Shown piece after piece: positions 49,699 to 59,049 of a stretch of DNA of 64,000 bases. The notes beneath the pieces are model-generated. The model was not told the origin of the DNA, ran no database searches, and saw only the letters and a list, made by a program, of their open reading frames with translations. Made by a program: the position numbers and the translations under genes. Source of the stretch: CAHJWH01 sp965198905 (GTDB taxonomy: Bacteria > Pseudomonadota > Alphaproteobacteria > Caulobacterales > Caulobacteraceae); NCBI GenBank assembly GCA_965198905.1, contig OZ240678.1, positions 2,170,001 through 2,234,000 of the forward strand, read 5' to 3'. Within the stretch, counting starts at the first letter, position 1. The number at the start of each line of letters is the position of its first letter.

Positions 49699-50481
49699 GT
49701 GGCGGAGGGCCCCGCCGACGAGACCCTCGACGCGCGCATCCGCCGCCTCGATCCCGACCGCTGGCTGGCCAGCCGCTTCGTCGCCGACTCCCCCGCCCGG
49801 GCCGCTGTGATCGCCGTCTACGCCCTGAACGACGAGCTGGCGCGGGTGGGCGCCAGCGTCACCAATCCGCTGGCGGGCGAGATCCGGCTGGCCTGGTGGC
49901 GCGAGCGGATCGAGGCCATCGCCGCGGGCGAACCGCCGCCGGGTCAGCCCGTGCTGCAGGCGCTCGCGCCCCTGATCGCTGGCGGCGCGCTGCCCCCGCC
50001 GCTGCTCGACGCCCTGGTCGAGGCCCGCCACGCCGAGCTTGAGCCCGCACCCTTCGCCGACGACGCCGCCCTCGCCCGCTATCTGGACGGCACGGCGGGG
50101 GCGGTGATGGGTCTCGCCGCCCGCGCGCTCGACCCAAAGGCCCCGCTCCGCGCCGTGGTGGAGGCGGGCCGCGCCTGGGGACTGGCCGGCCTCTACCGAA
50201 CGCGAGAGGCCAGGCGCGCGCAGGGGCGGAGCTGGGCGCCCGCGAGCTGGGCGCCCGCGAGTTGGGGCGCGCTGGATGATGCGGCCCTGGCGGATCGGGT
50301 GAGGGCGGAGGTCGACGCCGCCCTCACCCGCGCCACAGCCGAACTCGCCCCCCTGTCGGTCCAAGCCTTCCCGGCCGTCGCCTACGCCACCCTTGCGCGG
50401 CGCTACACCCGCGCCCGCTCGCCCGGAGAGCTGGAACGTCGGGCGCGCCTGCTGGCCGCGGTCCTGCGCGGGTGGGTGTAG
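49699..50481 (+). CDS. Squalene/phytoene synthase-family protein (NDUFAF6-like)
   Basis: 260 residues from a GTG start. AVIAVYALNDELARVGASVT and NPLAGEIRLAWWRERIEAIA match the trans-isoprenyl synthase fold, but the Asp-rich DXXXD catalytic motifs are not conserved (ARYLDGTAGAVMGLAARAL), as in the complex I assembly factor NDUFAF6. A tandem microrepeat encodes SWAPASWAPASW near residue 175. Pairing with the Mth938-like gene supports a complex I assembly role (inference). Confidence 0.75.
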   Translation: MAEGPADETLDARIRRLDPDRWLASRFVADSPARAAVIAVYALNDELARVGASVTNPLAGEIRLAWWRERIEAIAAGEPPPGQPVLQALAPLIAGGALPPPLLDALVEARHAELEPAPFADDAALARYLDGTAGAVMGLAARALDPKAPLRAVVEAGRAWGLAGLYRTREARRAQGRSWAPASWAPASWGALDDAALADRVRAEVDAALTRATAELAPLSVQAFPAVAYATLARRYTRARSPGELERRARLLAAVLRGWV

Positions 50482-50509
50482 CTCCCTCTCCCGCAAGGGG
50501 AGAGGATAA
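50482..50509. repeat. Single family A-type hairpin before priA
   Basis: CTCCCTCTCCCGCAAGGGGA with GAGG, directly after the preceding stop codon. Confidence 0.6.
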
Positions 50510-50536
50510 TCAGCGGCTCGCGCTATATCAGGCGCG

Positions 50537-52696
50537 ATGTCCCTGATCGCCCGCGTCCTGCTCCCGCTCCCCCTGCCGGAAGCCTTCGACTACGCCGCCG
50601 ACGAGGCGATGGGGCTTTCGGTCGGCGACCATGTGGCGGCCCCGCTCGGGCCGCGGACGGTGCGCGGCGTGGTGACCGAGCTGCGCGACGGCTTCGGCCA
50701 AAACCGCCCGCTGAAGCCGCTCGCCGGCCGGCTGGACGACCCGCCGCTCCCCATCAACACCTTGCGGTTCGTGGAGTGGGCGGCGGCCTACGCCTGCGAG
50801 CCGCCGGGCGAAGCGCTGGCCCTGGCGCTGCGCGGGCTGCGCGCCCCGCCGCCGCCGCCGGAGCTTCTGGTGCGCGCCACCGGCCGCTCGCCGACGCGAC
50901 CCACGCCCGCAAGGGCGCGGGTGCTGGCCGCAGCCGTCGAGCCCATGCGCCCGGCCTCGCTCGCCGCGGCGGCGCAGGTGTCGTCCGGCGTGGTGAAGGG
51001 ATTGCTGGACGAGGGCGTGCTGGAGGTCCTGGCGGTCTTCACCCCGGCCGCCTTCGCCGCGCCCGATCCCGACCTGCCCGGCGCGGTGTTGAACCCGAGC
51101 CAGGCCGCGGCGTCGCACGCCCTGTCGAGGATGGTCCAAGGCGGCGGCTTCCAGGTTGCGCTGCTGGACGGGGTGACCGGCTCGGGCAAGACCGAGGTCT
51201 ATCTGGAGGCGGTGGCGGCGGCGCTGAAGGCCGACCCGGCCGCGCAGGTGCTGGTCCTGCTGCCCGAGATCGCCTTGACCCAGGCGGTGCTGGCGCGTTT
51301 CGCGCAACGCTTCGGCGCCGCACCTGCGGAGTGGCACTCAGGCGTCTCGCCGCCCAGGCGCCGGCGGGTGTGGGAGGCGGTGGCGGCGGGGCGGTGCCGC
51401 ATCGTGGTGGGCGCGCGCTCCGCCCTGTTCCTGCCGTTTCAGGCTCTGCGCCTGGTCGTCGTGGACGAGGAGCACGACGGCGCGTTCAAGCAGGAGGACG
51501 GGTTCGTCTACCACGCCCGCGACTTCGCCGTGGCGCGAGCCAAGATCGAGGGAGCCGCGGTGGTGCTGGCCTCGGCCACGCCCTCGCTGGAGAGCGTCTG
51601 GAACGCCCAGGCCGGCCGCTACGCCTGGCTGCGGCTGACCGCCCGCCACGGGGCGGCGCGCCTGCCGGACGTGGAGCTGCTTGACCTGCGCGACACGCCG
51701 CCCGAGCGCGGTCGGTGGATGTCACAGCGCCTGGTGGAGGCGGTGGCGCAAACTCTCGTCCGCGGGGAGCAGTCCCTGCTGTTCCTGAACCGGCGGGGCT
51801 ACGCGCCGCTGGTGCTGTGCCGCGCGTGCGGCGAGCGGATGACCTCGCCCGACACCGACAGCTGGCTGGTGGAGCATCGCTATTCGGGACGGCTGGTCTG
51901 CCATCTCACCGGCTTCTCCATGAAGAAACCCGAGGCCTGTCCCCACTGCGGCGCGAAGGACTCGCTGACCTCCATCGGCCCGGGCGTGGAGCGGCTGGAG
52001 GAGGAGGCGCGCGCGCTGTTCCCCGACGCCCGGGTGGCGGTCTTCTCGTCGGACACGGTGATGGACGCCGCGGGCGCTCGCGCCATGGTCGCGCGCATGG
52101 CGGACGGCGAGATCGACATCCTGGTGGCCACCCAAGCCGCCGCCAAGGGCCACAACTTTCCGGGACTGACCCTGGTGGGGGTGATCGACGCTGACCTCGG
52201 GCTCAAGGGCGGCGACCTGCGGGCTGCGGAGCGCACCTTCCAGCTGCTCGCCCAGGTGTCGGGCCGGGCGGGCCGCGCCGACCGGCCGGGGCGCGCCCTG
52301 ATCCAGACCTACAGCCCCGATCACGTGGTGATGCAGGCCCTGGCCGCCGGCGACCGCGACGGGTTCCTGGCGGCGGAGGCCGAGATGCGGGAGCTGTCCG
52401 GCCTGCCGCCCTACGGCCGGCTGGCGGCGGTGATCCTGTCGAGCACCGACGCGGCGAAGCTCGACGCCTTCGCCAAGGAACTGATCAGCGTCGCCCCTGC
52501 GGCCGAGGGGGTGGAGGTCTACGGCCCCGCCGACGCCCCCCTGGCGCTGATCCGCGGCCGCCGCCGCAAACGCCTGCTGGTCCGCGCCGAACGCCGGGTG
52601 AATCTGCAGGCCTATATCGGCGCTTGGCGCGCGCGGGTGAAGGTGCCCGGCGCGGTCCGCATGAGCGTGGACGTTGACCCCTACAGCTTCCTGTAA
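50537..52696 (+). CDS. priA: Primosomal protein N' (replication restart helicase PriA)
   Basis: 719 residues. The N-terminal DNA-binding part (VLLPLPLPEAFDYAADEAMG) precedes the helicase: Walker A LLDGVTGSGKTEVYLEA near residue 212, DEEH box VVDEEHDGAFKQEDGF, SATPSLESVWNA, and C-terminal motifs ILVATQAAAKGHNFPGLTLV and AQVSGRAGRADRPGRAL. Zinc-binding cysteines are present (LCRACGERM, CPHCGAKD). It restarts stalled forks. Confidence 0.95.
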   Translation: MSLIARVLLPLPLPEAFDYAADEAMGLSVGDHVAAPLGPRTVRGVVTELRDGFGQNRPLKPLAGRLDDPPLPINTLRFVEWAAAYACEPPGEALALALRGLRAPPPPPELLVRATGRSPTRPTPARARVLAAAVEPMRPASLAAAAQVSSGVVKGLLDEGVLEVLAVFTPAAFAAPDPDLPGAVLNPSQAAASHALSRMVQGGGFQVALLDGVTGSGKTEVYLEAVAAALKADPAAQVLVLLPEIALTQAVLARFAQRFGAAPAEWHSGVSPPRRRRVWEAVAAGRCRIVVGARSALFLPFQALRLVVVDEEHDGAFKQEDGFVYHARDFAVARAKIEGAAVVLASATPSLESVWNAQAGRYAWLRLTARHGAARLPDVELLDLRDTPPERGRWMSQRLVEAVAQTLVRGEQSLLFLNRRGYAPLVLCRACGERMTSPDTDSWLVEHRYSGRLVCHLTGFSMKKPEACPHCGAKDSLTSIGPGVERLEEEARALFPDARVAVFSSDTVMDAAGARAMVARMADGEIDILVATQAAAKGHNFPGLTLVGVIDADLGLKGGDLRAAERTFQLLAQVSGRAGRADRPGRALIQTYSPDHVVMQALAAGDRDGFLAAEAEMRELSGLPPYGRLAAVILSSTDAAKLDAFAKELISVAPAAEGVEVYGPADAPLALIRGRRRKRLLVRAERRVNLQAYIGAWRARVKVPGAVRMSVDVDPYSFL

Positions 52697-52912
52697 AGAG
52701 GCTTGGCGCGCGGTGTGCGACGGACGCGAAGCCTCGTTCGAAGGCGGCTTACGACGAAGGTGGCTTCGGGGCGGCCAAACATTTGTCAAGGCGGACGAGC
52801 GCCTCTAAAGGGCCGGCTGGAAGACGATCGCTTCGCCCGAACTGAGTCAGATCGGGCGTAAGCCACGATCGCGCCTCATCCTGCGTTCAGGAGCGCGCGC
52901 CCAGACAGGACC

Positions 52913-53164
52913 ATGGACGTGTCCAAGCCCTTCACCACCCAGCCGCATGCGCATCCCGCCCTGGTGACGTCGGATCAGGTCCGCGCCGAGCATACCGCCG
53001 CCCTTCTGGCGCTCACGCCCGAGCAGCGTCGTGCGCTGCAGCGGCTGCAGCAGGCCAAGCAGCGCTCTTCCTTCAACGGTCGCTTTCCCGACGAGAACCT
53101 GCGCACCATCTTCGAAATCGAGGCCGAAAGCCGGTCCAGCGAGGCCAAGCCCGACGGCGACTGA
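52913..53164 (+). CDS. Hypothetical small protein
   Basis: 83 residues: MDVSKPFTTQPHAHPALVTS, then ALLALTPEQRRALQRLQQAK, helical and charged. No family recognised. Its frame and codon use look genuine for the host. It lies upstream of rimO, after a 216-base gap in which I see no other gene. Confidence 0.55.
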   Translation: MDVSKPFTTQPHAHPALVTSDQVRAEHTAALLALTPEQRRALQRLQQAKQRSSFNGRFPDENLRTIFEIEAESRSSEAKPDGD

Positions 53165-53234
53165 GGGTCGTCTCGCCAAACCGGCCACGCGCGCCTAGAT
53201 AGGCGGCTTCCAACTTGATCAGGACCGCAATCGC

Positions 53235-54656
53235 ATGGGCGAAACGCCCGTCATATCGGCCAAGTCCGCCCCCGCCTCTGCGCCCAGGATCGGCATGGTC
53301 AGCCTGGGCTGTCCCAAGGCCCTGGTGGATTCCGAGCGAATCCTGACTCGGCTGAAAGGCGAGGGTTACGACACCTCGCCCGACTACGCTGGGTCGGACG
53401 CGGTGATCGTCAACACCTGCGCCTTCCTGGACAGCGCGCGGGAGGAGAGCCTGGAGGCCATCGCGGAAGCCCGGGCCTCGGGGCGTCCCGTCATCGTCAC
53501 CGGCTGCATGGGCTCGGAGGAGGCGCTGTTGCGCGAGCGCTTCCCCGATCTCGCGGCGGTGACCGGCGCCCACGCCTATGACGCGGTGATCGAGGCGGTC
53601 CATCGGTCCGTCCCCCAGCCCGATCCGTTCGCCGAGATCGCGCCGGTCCCCGGCGGCGGGCTGAAGCTGACGCCCCGCCACTACGCTTATCTCAAGATCG
53701 CCGAGGGGTGCGACCACCGCTGCAGCTTCTGCATCATCCCGTCGCTGCGGGGCGACCTCGCTTCGCGCCCCGTCGCCGACGTGCTGGCCGAGGCCGAGGC
53801 GCTGGTGGAAAGCGGGGTGAAGGAGCTGCTGGTGGTGTCGCAGGACACCTCGGCCTACGGCCTGGACATCCGCTATGCGCCCGGCGAATGGCGGGGCCAG
53901 ACCTGGAAGGCGAACCTGGAAGACCTGGCGCGGGGGCTCGGCCAGCTCGGCGTCTGGGTGCGGTTGCACTACGTCTACCCCTATCCGAGCGTCGATGCGG
54001 TGATCCCGTTGATGGCGCAGGGCTTGGTCCTGCCCTATCTGGACATACCGTTTCAGCACGCAGCCCCCGGCGTGCTCAAGGCCATGCGCCGTCCCGCCCA
54101 CAGCGAAAAGACGCTGGAGCGCATCGCGCGCTGGCGCAGCGTCTGCCCGGAGCTTGCGATCCGCTCCACCTTCGTGGTCGGCTTTCCCGGCGAGACGGAG
54201 GCCGATTTCGAGTTCCTGCTGCAGTGGCTGGAGGAGGCCCAGCTCGATCGCGTGGGGGCCTTCGCCTACGAGAACGTGCAAGGCGCAGCGGCCCGGGACC
54301 TGCCGGACCACGTGGCCGAGGATGTCAAGCAGGACAGGCGGCGACGCTTCATGGCCGCCGCCGAACGGATCAGTCGCGCCAAGCTCCGGGCCAGGGTCGG
54401 ACAGCGGGTCAAGGTGCTGGTGGACGAGGTTCGTCCCGACGGGACCGCGGTCGCCCGCACTTCGGCCGACGCGCCCGAGATCGACGGCAAGGTGTTCGTG
54501 CGCGGGGCCGTCAAGCTGAAGCCCGGAGACTTCGCCGAGGTCACGCTGGAGCGCGCCGACGCCTTCGACCTGGTGGCGCGGCTGGGCGAGGCGACGTTGA
54601 ACCGCTCAGCCCCGCTCGCGCCCCGCCGTATCCATCGGGTCATCTCACGCCGGTGA
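53235..54656 (+). CDS. rimO: Ribosomal protein S12 methylthiotransferase RimO
   Basis: 473 residues. UPF0004 cysteines in VSLGCPKALVDSERIL, IVNTCAFLDSAREESLEAIA and VTGCMGSEEALL hold one iron-sulfur cluster. The radical SAM motif IAEGCDHRCSFCIIPSLRG near residue 158 holds the second. A C-terminal TRAM domain follows. It methylthiolates Asp of S12. QDTSAYGLD is RimO-specific versus MiaB. Confidence 0.95.
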   Translation: MGETPVISAKSAPASAPRIGMVSLGCPKALVDSERILTRLKGEGYDTSPDYAGSDAVIVNTCAFLDSAREESLEAIAEARASGRPVIVTGCMGSEEALLRERFPDLAAVTGAHAYDAVIEAVHRSVPQPDPFAEIAPVPGGGLKLTPRHYAYLKIAEGCDHRCSFCIIPSLRGDLASRPVADVLAEAEALVESGVKELLVVSQDTSAYGLDIRYAPGEWRGQTWKANLEDLARGLGQLGVWVRLHYVYPYPSVDAVIPLMAQGLVLPYLDIPFQHAAPGVLKAMRRPAHSEKTLERIARWRSVCPELAIRSTFVVGFPGETEADFEFLLQWLEEAQLDRVGAFAYENVQGAAARDLPDHVAEDVKQDRRRRFMAAAERISRAKLRARVGQRVKVLVDEVRPDGTAVARTSADAPEIDGKVFVRGAVKLKPGDFAEVTLERADAFDLVARLGEATLNRSAPLAPRRIHRVISRR

Positions 54657-54693
54657 GCCTCTGGAGCCAGACGACTTGAAGTGTAAACGCCAG

Positions 54694-54783
54694 CATTCGC
54701 CTCATCCTGAGCCCGTCGAAGGGCGAGGCGTCCACCGCCTCCGCCGCGGCTAGTCCTTCGACAAGCTCAGGATGAGGCCGAAT
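54694..54783. repeat. Palindromic repeat family C, copy 3
   Basis: ATTCGCCTCATCCTGAGCCC ... CCTTCGACAAGCTCAGGATG; arms about 25 bases. Confidence 0.9.
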
Positions 54784-54817
54784 TTAACTTAAGCAGGACC
54801 GGCCACCATCATCTCGC

Positions 54818-55156
54818 CTAGTAGGGACGCCAGCCGTAGGCGCGCCGCCAGCCATAGGGCCCAAAGCGCCGGCCATAGCCGTAACCGTAGAATGGATAGG
54901 GGCGCGGGCCATAGAAGGGACGCGGCCCGTAAAAGGGACGAGGACCGTAAAGCGGGGGCGGGACGGGCGCGGCGGCCTCGACCACGGTGCGCTGCGGCTC
55001 CACCACCACCCGGGTGCGGTAGACCACCCGCGTTGTGGGGTGATGAGAGACGTGATGGACCCGATGGTAGTGGTAGCAGCCGCATTGGGCGGCGCCGGCG
55101 GGTGCTGCGGCGGCCACCAGAGCGGTGGCGGCGGCAAGGATAAGGATGGGTCTCAC
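54818..55156 (-). CDS. Exported Gly/Tyr/Pro/Arg-rich repeat protein
   Basis: 112 residues from GTG 55156 (AGGAG six bases upstream). Signal peptide (ILILAAATALVAAAAPAGAA), then CGCYHYHRVHHVSHHPTTRV and three YGPRPF repeats, ending in a YGYGYGRR-type tract. Similar small YXPRPF/YGYG proteins occur in Caulobacterales and rhizobia with unknown function; the His/Cys region could bind metal. Divergent from ftsY. Confidence 0.6.
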   Translation of the reverse strand: MRPILILAAATALVAAAAPAGAAQCGCYHYHRVHHVSHHPTTRVVYRTRVVVEPQRTVVEAAAPVPPPLYGPRPFYGPRPFYGPRPYPFYGYGYGRRFGPYGWRRAYGWRPY

Positions 55157-55279
55157 AGCGCACTCCTGCAGGGATCGCTCGGATTTGTCAGCCCCAGCGT
55201 TATGGTTAACCATCGCTGAACGCCGGCTGAACATCTGCGGCGCCTGTCGCCCCGGCGCTTCGCCGGTTACAAGCCCGCC

Positions 55280-56245
55280 ATGAGCGACACTTCCGAAGCC
55301 GGTGCGAAGAAGGGCTGGTTCCAGCGGCTGACCACGGGGCTGACCAAGTCCTCCAAGTCCTTCACCGATCAGGTCGTCTCCACCTTCGTCAGGAAGCCGC
55401 TCGACAACGACGCGCTCGATGAGCTGGAGGAGCTGCTGATCCAGGCGGACCTGGGCGTGGACGCCAGCGCGCGGATCGTGGAGGCGTTCTCGCAGGAGCG
55501 GTTCGGCGCCTCGCCGAGCGAAAGCGAGATACGAGAGACCCTCGCCCGGGCGATCGCCAAGGAGCTGGCGCCCCACGCCGGGCGCTTTGATCCCCTGGGC
55601 TCAGGGCAAAGGCCCTTCGTCGTGCTGCTGGTGGGCGTGAACGGGTCGGGCAAGACCACCACGCTCGGCAAGATCGCGTCGGACCTGAAGGGCCGGGGCG
55701 GGCGCGTGCTGATCGCCGCCGCCGACACCTTCCGCGCCGCCGCCATCGAACAGCTGCAGGTCTGGGCCGAACGGGCGGGCGTGCCGATCCTGGTCAAGCC
55801 GCACGGCTCAGACGCCGCGAGCCTAGCGTTCGAGGCGGTGACCCGCGCCCGGGAGGAAAAGCTGGATGTTGTGCTGATCGACACTGCTGGCCGGCTGCAG
55901 AACAAGGCGGGACTGATGGAGGAACTGGCCAAGATGGTACGCGTGCTGAAGAAGATCGATCCGGCCTATCCGCACGAGACCCTGCTGGTGCTCGACGCCA
56001 CCGTCGGCAAGAACGCGGCGAGCCAGGTCGAGGTGTTCACCAAGATCGCAGGCGTCACGGGCTTGGTGATGACCAAGCTGGACGGCACCGCACGGGGCGG
56101 GGTGCTGGTGCCGCTGGCCGAGGCCAGCTCTGCGCCGGTGAAGCTGATCGGGGTGGGCGAGGCGATCGAGGACCTGCAGCCCTTCGAGCCGGAGGCGTTC
56201 GCACGCTCCCTCGTGGGCCTCGGGCGGAAGGAGCTCGCGGCGTGA
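55280..56245 (+). CDS. ftsY: Signal recognition particle receptor FtsY
   Basis: 321 residues. N domain (VRKPLDNDALDELEELLIQA), then SRP GTPase G1 VLLVGVNGSGKTTTLGKIAS near residue 118, AAADTFRAAAIEQL, VLIDTAGRLQNKAGLMEEL and the closing TKLDGTARGGVL with FGVGE-like IGVGEAIEDLQPF. The acidic A domain of E. coli FtsY is lacking, as usual in alphaproteobacteria. Stop overlaps the next gene (GTGA). Confidence 0.95.
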   Translation: MSDTSEAGAKKGWFQRLTTGLTKSSKSFTDQVVSTFVRKPLDNDALDELEELLIQADLGVDASARIVEAFSQERFGASPSESEIRETLARAIAKELAPHAGRFDPLGSGQRPFVVLLVGVNGSGKTTTLGKIASDLKGRGGRVLIAAADTFRAAAIEQLQVWAERAGVPILVKPHGSDAASLAFEAVTRAREEKLDVVLIDTAGRLQNKAGLMEELAKMVRVLKKIDPAYPHETLLVLDATVGKNAASQVEVFTKIAGVTGLVMTKLDGTARGGVLVPLAEASSAPVKLIGVGEAIEDLQPFEPEAFARSLVGLGRKELAA

Positions 56246-56859
56246 GCGATCCCACGAAACTTCCGAGCGACGCCCCTGCCGCTCGCCCGGCCTGGATCAG
56301 AATGGCTGTGGACTATGCCGGGCCGGCGGCTTTTGCGCTCGCCTATGTGCTGAGCCGCAACCTGCTGACCGCCACCTGGGCGCTGGTGGGCGTGTCGCTG
56401 CTGGCGTTGGCGATCGGGTTCGCCCTGGAGCGGCGCGTCGCGATCTCGCCGCTGATCTGGGGCGGGGCGGCGGTGGTGTTCGGGGTGATGACGCTCGTCT
56501 TCCACGATCCGCGCATCCTGAAGATGAAGACGACCTTCATCGACGCCGCGCTGGGCCTGTTCCTGCTCGGCGGTTTCGCCATGGGCAAGAGCCCGGTCAA
56601 ACTGCTGATGGGCCAGGCGATCAGCCTGACCGACGCGGCCTGGCGGCGACTGACGCTGCGGTTCGGGCTGTTCTTTCTGGCCATGGCCATAGCCAACGAG
56701 GTGATCTGGCGCACCCAGCCGGATGCGGTCTGGGTGGCGTTCCGCTTTCCCGGCCTGATCATCCTGTCGCTGCTGTTCTCCGCCACCCAGGTGCCGAGCA
56801 TGATGAAGGATGCGGCGGCTCTCGACGCTGCGGTGCGGATCAGCGAGCCGCAGGAATAG
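56242..56859 (+). CDS. yciB: Septation protein A / YciB (IspZ-like) membrane protein
   Basis: 205 residues with five predicted membrane helices. GKSPVKLLMGQAISLTDAAW and RLTLRFGLFFLAMAIANEVI are the YciB/IspZ signature. It affects intracellular septation and envelope integrity. GTG start overlaps the ftsY stop. Confidence 0.9.
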   Translation: MSDPTKLPSDAPAARPAWIRMAVDYAGPAAFALAYVLSRNLLTATWALVGVSLLALAIGFALERRVAISPLIWGGAAVVFGVMTLVFHDPRILKMKTTFIDAALGLFLLGGFAMGKSPVKLLMGQAISLTDAAWRRLTLRFGLFFLAMAIANEVIWRTQPDAVWVAFRFPGLIILSLLFSATQVPSMMKDAAALDAAVRISEPQE

Positions 56860-56942
56860 CCTTTCGCCCTTGACGTGACGCGCCAAGAGGCTGTCGTCAA
56901 AGCGACGTGCGGGTGCGGTATCGTCCCGGTTCGGAGGATGCC

Positions 56943-57569
56943 ATGGCCAAGACCCCGTCATCGACCCGCGCGCTGGAACGCTCCCCCAGCCATCTGCTGC
57001 ATCGCGCGCTGCAACTCGCGCTGGATATCTACGCCGCGGAGACGGAGACGGTGTCCATCACCCAACGTCAGTACGCGGTCCTCGCCGCCGTCTCTGAGAA
57101 CGAGGGGCTGAGCCAGACCGATCTCGTCCGCGCCACCGGCATCGACCGCTCCACCCTGGCCGACCTTGTGGGGCGCATGATCACCAAGGGCTATCTCGCC
57201 CGCGAGCGCTCGGCAGAGGATGCGAGAGCCAATATCGTCAAGCTGGACGAGGCGGGCCGCGCCATGCTCGAGGCCACCGCGCCCCGGGTCGCCGCCGCCG
57301 ACCAGCGCATCCTGGCGCTGCTCGGCGGCAAGAAGCGCGAGCCGTTCATCGATGCGCTCCGGCGGCTCGCCCGCGCCGGCGAAGGTGGCCTGACCGCCGA
57401 CGCGGACGCCGCCGCCGAGGCCAAGCCGAAGAAGCTCAAGAAGGGCGGCAAGAAAAAGAAGAAGCACAAGGCGGCCAAGGACGCGCCTGAAACTCTCGCG
57501 AGCGCCGCGGATGGCGGGAAAGCTGAGATCGAGCTTCCGCCTGCCTCACATTCGCTCACCGAAGTCTAA
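56943..57569 (+). CDS. MarR-family regulator with basic C-terminal tail
   Basis: 208 residues from ATG 56943 (GGAGG upstream). MarR winged helix with TQRQYAVLAAVSENEGLSQT and ATGIDRSTLADLVGRMITKG, then LARERSAEDARANIV wing. After about residue 145 there is an unusual Lys-rich tail (KPKKLKKGGKKKKKHKAAK) as in histone-like proteins, which may increase nonspecific DNA binding. Convergent with the bicupin gene. Confidence 0.85.
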   Translation: MAKTPSSTRALERSPSHLLHRALQLALDIYAAETETVSITQRQYAVLAAVSENEGLSQTDLVRATGIDRSTLADLVGRMITKGYLARERSAEDARANIVKLDEAGRAMLEATAPRVAAADQRILALLGGKKREPFIDALRRLARAGEGGLTADADAAAEAKPKKLKKGGKKKKKHKAAKDAPETLASAADGGKAEIELPPASHSLTEV

Positions 57570-57636
57570 GGCGCGCCGACCAATCGACTAACAGTGATCC
57601 GAAGGGCCTTAAGCAAGAAACTAGGCGCAAAGGCAA

Positions 57637-57668
57637 GCATTCGCCTCATCCGAGCCTTAGGCCGGCGA
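57637..57668. repeat. Partial family C repeat
   Basis: GCATTCGCCTCATCCGAGCC matches one arm of family C with a base missing; the second arm is absent. It lies in the convergent marR-bicupin gap. Confidence 0.55.
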
Positions 57669-57689
57669 TTCTGCCTCCGCCCTCCCGCT

Positions 57690-58949
57690 TCAGCCCGCGA
57701 AAGGCGGTCGGACGGCGGCGTTCGTTTTTGGGAACTCGGCGATCTGGCGGGTCGGGATGTTGAAGTGCGCCTCCACCATCGCGGGCGGCGTATGGCTCAG
57801 CCAGTCGGCCAGCGACACGTCCTCGTACCTATTGGCCCTGAACACTTCCAGGAACACCAGGTCGGTTTCTCCCGTGTTCTTGATGTAGTGGCCAAGGTTG
57901 CGGGGAATGTAGCCGATGTCGCCCGCCTTGAAGTCGTTGGTGACCGATTTTGGGCCTGTGTTGAACACGCCCATCTGGGCCGTCCCCTTTACGTAATACT
58001 GCCATTCGTCGGCGTTGGGATGCCAGTGCATTTCCCGAAGCCCGCCCGGCCGCAGGGTGACGAGCGCGGCCGCTATGGTCTTGGCGGCCTTGAAGTTGTC
58101 GCTGTCGGCGATCTGCACCGTCCCGCCCGGGTTCTGTTTGGCGATCGGGCCGCTGCCGAGCGAGAAGGTGAAGGGGTCGGGCGGGGGTCCCTTGGGATTT
58201 TGCACCCCCGCGCGATCGGCGGCGAGCGAGCCGGGCAGTTCTCCCTGATAGATCCACAGGTCATGGGTGAACATATTCTTGAAGGTGTCCGGCGGAACGC
58301 CGAAGTTCTGCGCCAGGATATCGACCGGGGTGTGCGCCATCCAGTCGGTGACGAGCAACGTATTGTACTCCGACTGTTTACCGCTGTCGAAGCAGAGGAT
58401 GAATTCGCAGCCGTCGGGGCCGAGGCCTTGCAGCGAGTGGGGATAGCCGGCGGGGAAATACCACAGATCGCCTTCCTTGGTGTCGGCGACATAGGCCCGG
58501 CCTTCCAGGTCCAAAACGGTCACCCGGCATTCGCCGTAGCTGACAAAGCCCCACTCGGCGGCCTGGTGCCAGTGCATCTCACGCACTCCGCCGGCCGCCA
58601 GCCTCATGTTGACGCCCGCTATCTCCTCGGAGACCTGGAAATCGGACTGAGTGACCTGGCGCGCCCAACCGCCCGCCTGGATGCGTCGAGGCGCGCTGTT
58701 GAAGGAGGCCCAGAACAGCGGCAGGTCGCCGACGTCGGTGGGCGGGGGGCTATAGGCCCCCGGAAATTGCCCGGCCAGGACAGGGTTCTGAGGTCCCGGA
58801 TCAGCGGCGCTGCGCGGGGTCTTGGCGGTGTTGATCAGGCCTTGCGGCGGGTTGTCGGGGTTGCCGATGGTCTGGCCCGAGGCCGGCGCGGTCAGCGCGG
58901 CCCCCGTCAAAGCGCCGGCCGCCAGCATCTGTCTTCTAGAAAATGACAT
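57690..58949 (-). CDS. Bicupin oxalate decarboxylase family protein, Tat-exported
   Basis: 419 residues. N-terminal Tat signal (SFSRRQMLAAGALTGAALTA). Two cupin domains, each with the Mn ligand set: REMHWHQAAEWGF plus GYPHSLQG, and REMHWHPNADEWQYY plus LGHYIKN. The lid segment DSGKQSEYNTLLVTDW aligns with the SENST lid of B. subtilis OxdC and keeps the Glu needed for decarboxylation. It would convert oxalate to formate and CO2 in the periplasm. Followed on the same strand by the Lpd-like gene. Confidence 0.9.
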   Translation of the reverse strand: MSFSRRQMLAAGALTGAALTAPASGQTIGNPDNPPQGLINTAKTPRSAADPGPQNPVLAGQFPGAYSPPPTDVGDLPLFWASFNSAPRRIQAGGWARQVTQSDFQVSEEIAGVNMRLAAGGVREMHWHQAAEWGFVSYGECRVTVLDLEGRAYVADTKEGDLWYFPAGYPHSLQGLGPDGCEFILCFDSGKQSEYNTLLVTDWMAHTPVDILAQNFGVPPDTFKNMFTHDLWIYQGELPGSLAADRAGVQNPKGPPPDPFTFSLGSGPIAKQNPGGTVQIADSDNFKAAKTIAAALVTLRPGGLREMHWHPNADEWQYYVKGTAQMGVFNTGPKSVTNDFKAGDIGYIPRNLGHYIKNTGETDLVFLEVFRANRYEDVSLADWLSHTPPAMVEAHFNIPTRQIAEFPKTNAAVRPPFAG

Positions 58950-59049
58950 GACGTCGTTCCTAAATCATCTGCATCGACAACGACCTGATGCACGCGTCGT
59001 TGCAAGCTTAGCGGCGCTTAGCTCTGCAAATCGGTGCCGATCTACAGGT

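Noticed and set aside
14600..54800. CRISPR array based on the many short repeats
   Set aside because: Repeats are palindromic, dispersed and not arranged as regular repeat-spacer units; no cas genes are present.
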